A DNA stretch of 64,000 nucleotides from NCBI RefSeq assembly GCF_000444875.1, contig NC_021985.1, positions 1,364,001-1,428,000 on the forward strand, written 5' to 3'. Below the pieces are notes generated by a model. The model did not search any database and was not told the DNA's origin. It worked only from the letters and a program-made list of their open reading frames with translations. Source of the DNA: Streptomyces collinus Tu 365. Its GTDB lineage: Bacteria; Actinomycetota; Actinomycetes; Streptomycetales; Streptomycetaceae. Positions 25,314-32,419 of this stretch are shown here, piece by piece (position 1 is the first letter of the stretch; every line of letters begins with the position of its first letter). Made by a program: the position numbers and the translations under genes.

Positions 25314-28300
25314 GTGGCCCACGCTTCCCCCGAGGCCGCCGTCGCGGCCCTCACCGACCCGGCGGCGCCGTACCTCATCGGCGTACGGCACCACGCGCCG
25401 TCCCTGGCCGCGGCCGTCCCGGCACTGCTGGACGCGGCGAAGCCCGACGTCGTGCTCGTCGAACTGCCCGCGGAGCTGCAGGACTGGCTGCCGTGGCTCG
25501 CGCACGAGGAGACCCGGGCGCCGGTCGCCCTCGCCGCCGCGCCGACCGACGGGGTCGGCGGCCCCGCGTTCTACCCGTTCGCGGACTTCTCCCCGGAGCT
25601 GGCCGCGGTCCGCTGGGCGGCCCGCCACGACGTGCCGGTCGTCGCCTGCGATCTGCCGCTGGCGGACCGGGCGTGGGGCGGGGAGGCGGGCGGGGCCGGG
25701 GAAGCAGGGGGCCACGGGGACGCCCAGGGTCAGGGGGATCCGCACCACGCGGACCGCCCCGCGCCCACCGGGCACGCGGCCCCCGCGCCGGCGGATCGCG
25801 CCGGCGGGCTGACCTCCGCGCTGCGCGCGCGGCTGAGCGGCCGTCCCGGTGACGACCTGTGGGACCGGCTGGTCGAGGCGACCGCGCCGGGGTCTCCGCC
25901 GGAGGCGCTGCGCCGTGCCGCGCTGCTCACCGGATGGGCGCTGCGCCGGGACGCGGCGGACTCGGGCGGGGTCCCGGAGCTTGATCTGCGGCGGGAGTCG
26001 TGGATGCGGTCGTGCCTGGCGGCGACCACCGCGAACGGACAGCGGGCCGCCGTGGTGGTCGGTGCCTTCCACGCGCCGGCGCTGCTGGCTCCGGCCGACG
26101 GCGGGGCACCGGCCCACGGCGGGACACCGGCCGACGGCAGGACACCGGCCCACGACGGGACACCGGCCCATGGCGGCACAGCGGCCCACGGCGGGACACG
26201 AACCGGCGGCACGGTGTCCGACCGGAACGCCCCGGCCTGGACGACCTCGCTCATCCCCTACACCTACGCCCTGCTCGACGAGCGCTCCGGTTACCCGGCG
26301 GGCATCCGCGACCCCGAGTGGCAGCACCGGGTGCTGGAGGCCGCCGGTGACCCGGCCGCGCTGGAGGACGCGCTGACCGACGCTGCCGTAAGGGTGTGTG
26401 CGGAACTGCGCGGCCTCGGCCACCCCTCCGGGCCCGCGGACGCGCGGGAGATCGCCCGGCTCGCCGGTGATCTGGCCCGGCTGCGCGGGCTGCCCGCGGC
26501 AGGCCGGGGTGAACTGGTCGAGGCCGTGCAGACGGTGCTCGCGCAGGGTGAGCCGTACGGGCGGGGACGGGCCGTCGCGCGGGCGATGGAGCGGGTGCTC
26601 GTCGGCACCCGGGCCGGCCGTCCTGCGCCGTCGGCGCCGCGCAGCGGGCTCGCTCCCGCGGTCGAGGCCGAGCTGGCCGAGCTGGGCCTGCCCGGCCCGG
26701 CGGACTCGGGCGCCAAGGCCGCGCGCGACCTGCGCCTCGACCCGCTCCGCTCCGACCTGGACCGCCGCCGCGAACTCCTGCTGCGCCGCCTGACGGTGTG
26801 CGCGGTGCCGTACGCGGAGCCCAAGGATGTCGTCGGCGCGGGCGGCGCCGAGGCGCTGACGTCCCGCTGGGAGGTGCGCTGGACGCCCGCCACGGCGGCG
26901 ATGCTCACGGCGGCGGGCGTAAGGGGTGTCACCTCCGCGCAGGCCGCCGAGGGCCGGCTGCGGGAGCGGCGGCGCGCCGAGCGGGACGAGGGCGGCCCCA
27001 CGGCGGCGCAGGTGCTGCGCGGTCTGGAACAGGCAGCGGAGTGCGGACTGCCGGTGCTGACGGACGAGCGGCTGGCGGAGGCGGCGGACCTGCTGCCGGG
27101 CTCCGGCACCCTGCCCGAACTGCTCGCCGGACTCGCCCTGTCGGACCGCTTGCGGGCCGGTCATGTGCCGGGTCTGTCGGCCGACGCGGGCCATGACGCA
27201 CGGGCGGCGGCCGTGGCCGAGCTGCTGACCACCGCCGCGGTGCGCCAGGTCGACGGCCTCACAGGATCCGAGGACCCCGTCGACGCCCACGCCCTGCTCG
27301 AACTCGCCCACCGGGCCGACGCGCTGGGCGGCATCCGGCTCGCCGACGCGCTGGCCCGGCTGGCCGACGGCGGTTCCCCGCTGATGCGCGGCGCGGCCGG
27401 AGCCGTACGCGTGCTGCTCGGGCACGAGGATGCGCGCGGTTTCGGTGACCGGGTGGCGTCCTGGGTGGACGGCGCCGGCGACGCCGCCTCCCGGTCGGCG
27501 CTCACCGCCCGGCTCACGGGAGTGCTGACCGCAGCCGGGCAGTTGCTGGAGTCGGCGGCGCCCGCGCTCGAACCGCTGCTCGCCCGGGTGTCCGGCCTGT
27601 CCGACCGGGACTTCCTGGACCGGCTGCCCGCTCTGCGGGGCGGTTTCGACACCCTGAGCCCGGCCGCCCGCGACCGGCTCCTGTCCACCGTCGAGGAGCG
27701 CCTGGACGCGCGCCGGTCGGTCGACACCGGCGACGTCGACCCCGTCGCACTGGCCACCTGGACCCGAGCCGACCTCGCGGCCCGGGACGCCCTCGCCTCC
27801 TGGGGGCTGCTGCCGGCGCCGGGGCGGCCGGGTGCCGCGCCACCCGACGCGGCCGGCCCGGCGGACGACCCCGGCCACCGGCTCGGACCCGCCGACCGCT
27901 GGCGCCTCGTGCTCGGCCGCCGCACCGAGCAACTTCCCTCCTCCGCAAGGCCGTTGGCGACGGCCCTGGACGAGCTGTACGGCGCCGGGCGCGGCGAGGG
28001 CAGCCGGGGCGACCTCACCGGCGGGGGCCGCGGCGGTGGCGGCCGGGAGGCGCCGTATCCCGGGGTGCGCGAATGGTCGGAGGAACTGGCGGCCCTGTTC
28101 GGACCTGACGTTCGCGAGGAGGTGCTGGCGGCGGCCGCCGCCACGGGCCGGCCGGACGTCTTCGCGGAGCTGGACCCGGACTCCGTACGGCCTTCCGTCG
28201 ACCTGCTCCGCTCGGTGCTGCGGCACGCGGGCGGGCTGCCGGAGGCCCGGCTGGCCACGCTGCGCCCGCTCGTCCGGCGCGTGGTCGACGCGCTGACCCG

Positions 28301-28988
28301 AGAGCTGGCCACCCGGCTGCGTCCGGCACTGCACGGCACCGCCCTGGCGCGCCCGAGCCGCCGGCCGGGCGGCGGCCTCGACCTGCCCCGCACCCTGCGG
28401 GCGAACCTGGCGACCGCCCGCCGCGCCCCGGACGGCACGGTCCAGGTCATTCCCGAGCGCCCCGTCTTCCGCGCGCGGGCCCGCAAGGCGGCCGACTGGC
28501 GGCTGATCCTGGTCACCGACGTCTCCGGATCCATGGAGGCGTCCACGATCTGGTCGGCGATCACGGCCGCGGTGCTGGCCGGTGTGCCCACGCTGTCGAC
28601 GCACTTCCTGGCGTTCTCCACCGAGGTCGTCGACCTGACCGACCACGTGGAGGACCCGCTGTCGCTGCTGCTGGAGGTCAGCGTCGGCGGTGGCACCCAC
28701 ATCGCCGCCGGTCTGCGGCACGCACGGGAACTGGTCACGGTGCCCTCGCGGACGCTCGTCGTGGTCGTCAGCGACTTCGAGGAGGGCTATCCCGTCGGCG
28801 GTCTGCTCGCCGAGGTCCGCGCCTTGGCCGGCGCCGGCTGCCGGCTCCTCGGGTGCGCGAGCCTGGACGACTCCGGACGCCCCAGGTACTCCACCGGGGT
28901 GGCGGCGCAACTGGTCGCGGCGGGCATGCCGGTGGCGGCCCTCAGCCCACTCGAACTCGCCCGCTGGGTAGGGGAGAAGATCGCATGA
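25314..28988 (+). CDS. DUF5682-VWA fusion protein (YehM + YehP equivalent)
   Basis: The protein has 1224 residues. The N-terminal part begins PYLIGVRHHAPSLAAAVPAL and DVVLVELPAE, the mark of DUF5682 (YehM-like). The C-terminal 230 residues are a von Willebrand A domain with a complete metal-ion adhesion site: D1069-V-S1071-G-S1073 (DVSGSM), T1128 in GGGT, and D1154 in VVSDFEE. The CoxE-like region before it (EWSEELAALFGPD, then RRPGGGLDLPRTLRANL) is typical of VWA partners of MoxR ATPases. In E. coli the two parts are separate genes. Linkers at about 129-160 and 260-295 are low complexity, the latter from an 18-bp tandem repeat. Start GTG 25314 lies 5 bases after the ATPase stop. Confidence 0.82.
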   Translation: MAHASPEAAVAALTDPAAPYLIGVRHHAPSLAAAVPALLDAAKPDVVLVELPAELQDWLPWLAHEETRAPVALAAAPTDGVGGPAFYPFADFSPELAAVRWAARHDVPVVACDLPLADRAWGGEAGGAGEAGGHGDAQGQGDPHHADRPAPTGHAAPAPADRAGGLTSALRARLSGRPGDDLWDRLVEATAPGSPPEALRRAALLTGWALRRDAADSGGVPELDLRRESWMRSCLAATTANGQRAAVVVGAFHAPALLAPADGGAPAHGGTPADGRTPAHDGTPAHGGTAAHGGTRTGGTVSDRNAPAWTTSLIPYTYALLDERSGYPAGIRDPEWQHRVLEAAGDPAALEDALTDAAVRVCAELRGLGHPSGPADAREIARLAGDLARLRGLPAAGRGELVEAVQTVLAQGEPYGRGRAVARAMERVLVGTRAGRPAPSAPRSGLAPAVEAELAELGLPGPADSGAKAARDLRLDPLRSDLDRRRELLLRRLTVCAVPYAEPKDVVGAGGAEALTSRWEVRWTPATAAMLTAAGVRGVTSAQAAEGRLRERRRAERDEGGPTAAQVLRGLEQAAECGLPVLTDERLAEAADLLPGSGTLPELLAGLALSDRLRAGHVPGLSADAGHDARAAAVAELLTTAAVRQVDGLTGSEDPVDAHALLELAHRADALGGIRLADALARLADGGSPLMRGAAGAVRVLLGHEDARGFGDRVASWVDGAGDAASRSALTARLTGVLTAAGQLLESAAPALEPLLARVSGLSDRDFLDRLPALRGGFDTLSPAARDRLLSTVEERLDARRSVDTGDVDPVALATWTRADLAARDALASWGLLPAPGRPGAAPPDAAGPADDPGHRLGPADRWRLVLGRRTEQLPSSARPLATALDELYGAGRGEGSRGDLTGGGRGGGGREAPYPGVREWSEELAALFGPDVREEVLAAAAATGRPDVFAELDPDSVRPSVDLLRSVLRHAGGLPEARLATLRPLVRRVVDALTRELATRLRPALHGTALARPSRRPGGGLDLPRTLRANLATARRAPDGTVQVIPERPVFRARARKAADWRLILVTDVSGSMEASTIWSAITAAVLAGVPTLSTHFLAFSTEVVDLTDHVEDPLSLLLEVSVGGGTHIAAGLRHARELVTVPSRTLVVVVSDFEEGYPVGGLLAEVRALAGAGCRLLGCASLDDSGRPRYSTGVAAQLVAAGMPVAALSPLELARWVGEKIA
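26091..26198 (+). repeat. 18-bp tandem repeat, six units, inside the DUF5682-VWA gene
   Basis: Six consecutive units of consensus ccggcccacggcgggaca run from 26091 to 26198 with one to four changes each. They encode PADGGA, PAHGGT, PADGRT, PAHDGT, PAHGGT and AAHGGT (residues 260-295). The unit length is a multiple of three, so copy-number change would keep the frame. Confidence 0.9.
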
Positions 28989-30919
28989 GCAGCCCGAGCC
29001 AGGACCCGCCGAGCGGGGTTCTTCCCCCGGTCGACCCGTCCGTGACCGCCGAACTGGTCGCGGCCCTCTCGCCCCGGCTGCGCAAGCGGCTCGACGCGGG
29101 CGTCGCCAAGCTGGCGGACCGCCCGGCCGTCCGCGACGGCGACACGGTGCGGATCGCCGTCGACGACACCATCGACGTCGAACTGCACGCGCCCGGCGGC
29201 AGGGTGAGCAGCGCGGACGCGGTCCGCTGCGGCTGCCTGCTGGCCCCGGACTGCCTGCACCGCGCCGCGGCCGCTTCGGCGGCCCCGATCGCGGACCTGG
29301 ACCGTGAAACGGACCCGGCTCCGGGAACGGACCGGCACTCCGACGCCGACACGGCTCCGGGCGCGGACCGCGACTGCGAGACCCACGCGGCGCCGGGCGC
29401 GGGCTCGGCGACGGGCGCGGAGTCTGCTCCGAACCCGAACCCGAACCCGGACTCGGCCACGGAAGCGAAGGCCGCATCAAACGGACCGGCGGTCACCGTG
29501 GCGGCGGCCGGGACGGCGGAGCCCGAGCGGGCGACCGACGAGCGGGCGACCGCCGAGCAGTGTGCCGCCGCCCGCGCCGTGCACGACGCCGCGGCCGCCG
29601 TCCTGGAAGCCGGTACCGACGGTTCCGGCGCCGTGCTCCAGGCGGAGCTGCTGCGCGCCGCGCACACCGCCCGGCTCGCGGGACTCCCCAGATCCGCGGC
29701 CACGGCCGTCTCGGTGGTCACCGCACTCCGCGCGGCCCGTTCCGCCGACCCGGCGTACCGCCTCGCCGATCTCGTCGCCGCGCTGTGCGAGGTCCTGTCG
29801 GCGGCCCACCGCGTCCCGCACGCCGTGGGCGCCGAGCTGGCCGAACTGCGCGGCAGCGTAAGGCAGTCGTACCGCCCGGACGGCTCTCTTCGGCTGTACG
29901 GCCTCTTCTCCGAGCCGGTGCTGACGGCGAGCGGATACGCGGGCGCGGTCACCTGGACCGCCGACGCCAAGGGCCGTCTGTTCCAGGTGCCGGACGTGGC
30001 ACCCGGCGGCGCGGGACGTGCGGTGGGCGCGGCCGACCGGGCCGTGCGCGTGGGCGACACGTCGCTGACGCACCGTGAACTGTCGCGTGCGGGACTGGCG
30101 GTGTCGGGGGCGACGGTGTCCCCGACGGGCCGGCTCGGCGCGGGTGCCGGGGTACGGGCGGTCCGCGCGTCCGGTGCGGATTGGCGCGCCGACCCCTTGG
30201 ACCAGCTCTGGGCAGCGCCGCCCGCCGGGCAGGTGGCCCGCGCCCTGAGCGGCGGCCACGACCTGCTCTTCCTCGAGGTGACCCTCGGGGGCACGGTCCG
30301 GGAGGCGGCGGGCGACTGTCTGCTGGCCGACTGCGAGGGCGTGCCGTTGCGACTGGTCGCCGCCCACGACCATCCGGCGCTTCCCCACCGCGACAACCTC
30401 CGTCTGCTGGCCGCCGCCGGGGGCAGCAGGCTCCGGATCGTGGCCCGTCTGGTCCCGGCCCCGTACCCCCGGGCGCTGCTGCTGGCGGCCGAGCACCCCA
30501 GCGTTCCCGGCACCCGTGTCGACCTCGGGCTCGACCGGCTGCAGCACGCCGACCTGCCCGCCGCGCCCGTCACGTCGGCCGCTCCGGTCACCGTGCCCAC
30601 AGCCGGGGAGGCTCCGGTGCACCTGCTGCGCCGGCGGGTGCATCAGGCGGTGTCGGGCGGCCGGCTGGTGCTGTCCTTCCCCGGAAACGCGGGGGCCGAC
30701 GCCCGTCGGCTGGGTCGGCACGGTCTGGCGACGGCGGGTGACCTCCTGGGCGAACTCCACGCGGCCGCGGCAGAACGGGACCGCGACGTGTTCGGCCGGC
30801 TGCTGCCGGCCGACCCCGGCCGGTTCGCGCGGGCCTGGCTCGCCGCGGCCCGCTACACCGGCGAGTTGGACCGCGCGCTGTGCGCCGCGGCCTGGGGTTC
30901 GGGCACGGCGAGCGGCTGA
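28985..30919 (+). CDS. SWIM zinc-finger protein (YehQ-like), last gene of the operon
   Basis: The 644-residue protein has a SWIM motif CxC-x5-CxH as C82-G-C84, C90-L-H92 in VRCGCLLAPDCLHRAA. This zinc finger is found in DNA- or protein-binding factors. Residues about 100-180 are a low-complexity, Asp/Ala/Pro-rich linker that includes PNPNPNPD, and the rest is a long mixed domain without known motifs. Gene order after MoxR and VWA genes parallels E. coli yehL-yehM-yehP-yehQ. The start ATG 28985 overlaps the VWA stop (ATGA 28985-28988). A stem-loop at 30985-31006 probably ends the operon. A targeting role for the ATPase machine is plausible but not shown. Confidence 0.8.
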   Translation: MSSPSQDPPSGVLPPVDPSVTAELVAALSPRLRKRLDAGVAKLADRPAVRDGDTVRIAVDDTIDVELHAPGGRVSSADAVRCGCLLAPDCLHRAAAASAAPIADLDRETDPAPGTDRHSDADTAPGADRDCETHAAPGAGSATGAESAPNPNPNPDSATEAKAASNGPAVTVAAAGTAEPERATDERATAEQCAAARAVHDAAAAVLEAGTDGSGAVLQAELLRAAHTARLAGLPRSAATAVSVVTALRAARSADPAYRLADLVAALCEVLSAAHRVPHAVGAELAELRGSVRQSYRPDGSLRLYGLFSEPVLTASGYAGAVTWTADAKGRLFQVPDVAPGGAGRAVGAADRAVRVGDTSLTHRELSRAGLAVSGATVSPTGRLGAGAGVRAVRASGADWRADPLDQLWAAPPAGQVARALSGGHDLLFLEVTLGGTVREAAGDCLLADCEGVPLRLVAAHDHPALPHRDNLRLLAAAGGSRLRIVARLVPAPYPRALLLAAEHPSVPGTRVDLGLDRLQHADLPAAPVTSAAPVTVPTAGEAPVHLLRRRVHQAVSGGRLVLSFPGNAGADARRLGRHGLATAGDLLGELHAAAAERDRDVFGRLLPADPGRFARAWLAAARYTGELDRALCAAAWGSGTASG

Positions 30920-30984
30920 GGGCAGGCGTACCAGGCTTCCGGAGACGCCACCACTCGCTCCATACGTAGTGGAGCCCGAGCCGC

Positions 30985-31006
30985 GCGGGCCGTGGAGCCG
31001 GCCCGC
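30985..31006. terminator. Candidate terminator between the SWIM gene and yjbQ
   Basis: GCGGGCC (30985-30991) and GGCCCGC (31000-31006) form a 7-bp stem with an 8-base loop, between two convergent genes. Confidence 0.5.
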
Positions 31007-31007
31007 C

Positions 31008-31430
31008 TCAGCCCAGGAAGCTCAGCCGCACCTTGCGGTCGGGGTTGTCCCGGTTGGTGTCGACGAGGCACACGGACTGCCAGGTGCCCAGTTCCAGGTG
31101 GCCGCCGACGACCGGGAGGGTCGCGTGCGGCGGGACGATGGCGGGGAGGACGTGGTCACGGCCGTGGCCCTGGCTGCCGTGCCGGTGCTGCCAGCGGTCG
31201 TCCGCCGGGAGCAGGGTGTGCAGGGCGGCCAGGAGGTCGTCGTCGCTGCCGGCGCCCGTCTCGATGACGGCGATACCGGCGGTCGCGTGGGGCACGAAGA
31301 TGTTCAGCAGGCCGTCGCGGCCCGCCGCCGCCTCGCGCAGGAAGTCCTCGCACTCCGAGGTCAGGTCGACGACCCGCTCCCGGGAACCGGTGGCGACGTT
31401 CAGCATCCGAGTGGTGAAGGCATCTGACAT
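31008..31430 (-). CDS. YjbQ/UPF0047-family protein
   Basis: The 140-residue protein matches YjbQ along its full length. It has LLNIFVPHATAGIAVIETG, the charged central loop RHGSQGHGRDHVLPAIVPPH and the C-terminal LGTWQSVCLVDTNRDNPDR. Conserved histidines suggest a metal or phosphate site. E. coli YjbQ has weak thiamine-phosphate synthase side activity, and its true role is unknown. ATG 31430 is chosen for its preceding GGATGGGGG; ATG 31448 six codons earlier is possible. The gene is divergent from a DUF3761 protein. Confidence 0.88.
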   Translation of the reverse strand: MSDAFTTRMLNVATGSRERVVDLTSECEDFLREAAAGRDGLLNIFVPHATAGIAVIETGAGSDDDLLAALHTLLPADDRWQHRHGSQGHGRDHVLPAIVPPHATLPVVGGHLELGTWQSVCLVDTNRDNPDRKVRLSFLG

Positions 31431-31772
31431 GCCCCCATCCTGACCCATGCGCCGGTCCTCACACCTGACGGCGCGGCCATGAACGCCGACTTGCAGGCCA
31501 CCGATCGGAGTGTTTCGCTCCGTGGGACGAGGCCGGCACGTCGTCGCCTGAAGCGCCACCACCCGTGGCCACCCGTCCCACTCACCGGGCACCTCCTCGT
31601 CGACGACAACACCGTCCACGTGGAGACGTTGAGACACCGTTACGGTCCGCTTGGGGGCAAGCGGGTCATCGCGATTATGTAACGGGTATGTGTGCACTGC
31701 AGGGAAAATTTGTAAAGTGTTCAACTGATCGGGCCATGAGGCGTCCGAAGTTGCGCAGTGGGGGGTCACCAC
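31431..31772. other. Divergent intergenic region with an AT-richer block
   Basis: These 342 bases hold no supported gene. A 7-bp perfect hairpin, CCGCTTG-GGGG-CAAGCGG, lies at 31647-31664. The following 31671-31730 is unusually AT-rich for this window (for example GGGAAAATTTGTAAAGTGTTC) and probably contains the DUF3761 promoter. I cannot assign -35 and -10 boxes with confidence. Confidence 0.4.
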
Positions 31773-32291
31773 GTGAGTCAGAACCAGCCCGGTCCGCCGT
31801 GGTCCGTCCGCCCGCCGGAGCCCGTACCCATGCCTGACATCCGCCCGTTGCACAAGCGCAAGCGTGTGTGGGCCGGCGGGTTCACGCTGTTCGTCATCGG
31901 TGCCACGATCGCGAGTACGGGATCCAGCCAGGCCAGTTCCAGCGCCACCCCGCGCCCCGAAGTCACGGTCACGGCGACCACGACCGCGACCGCGACGCAG
32001 ACGGCCGCGCCGGCTCCCACGGTGACCGTAACCAAAGCGGCCAAGCCGCACCCCACGGTGACCGTAACCAGAACGGTCAAGCCCGCGGCAACGGCGACAC
32101 ACCATGCGAGTTCGGGTTCCTCCGGCAGCGGTGGCAGCAACTCCTCGGCGAGCGGCTCCTCCGGCTCGGGGGGCGGAACGTCCCACCCGGCCGGGGCCAC
32201 CGCCCTGTGCAACGACGGCACGTACAGCTATGCCGCCCATCACCAGGGCGCCTGCTCGCACCACGGCGGTGTTGCCGTCTTCTTCAGCTAG
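31773..32291 (+). CDS. DUF3761-domain cell-surface protein
   Basis: The 172-residue protein has a short cytoplasmic start, one membrane or signal-anchor segment (VWAGGFTLFVIGATIAS), and a long Thr/Val/Ala/Ser linker with repeated TVTVT units. It ends in a 35-residue domain ALCNDGTYSYAAHHQGACS followed by HHGGV. That end is the DUF3761 signature, with two cysteines and several histidines that could bind metal or form a disulfide. It should face the outside of the membrane. GTG 31773 is preferred because a GGGGG precedes it; upstream in-frame ATG codons lack such a site. Function is unknown. Confidence 0.72.
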   Translation: MSQNQPGPPWSVRPPEPVPMPDIRPLHKRKRVWAGGFTLFVIGATIASTGSSQASSSATPRPEVTVTATTTATATQTAAPAPTVTVTKAAKPHPTVTVTRTVKPAATATHHASSGSSGSGGSNSSASGSSGSGGGTSHPAGATALCNDGTYSYAAHHQGACSHHGGVAVFFS

Positions 32292-32419
32292 GAGACGCAC
32301 GCGTGGCACGGCCGACCGAGTCGTGAGCGCAGCCGGCCGCGCCGTCACAGCAGGCGGGTACGGCTGCCCCGTCAGGCCCCGGATCACAGCAGCCCCCGGC
32401 CCCCTGCCCTTTCCTGAAA

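Noticed and set aside
26091..26198. Repeat block considered as a CRISPR array
   Set aside because: The units are 18 bp, directly adjacent with no spacers, and lie in frame inside a gene with no cas genes nearby.
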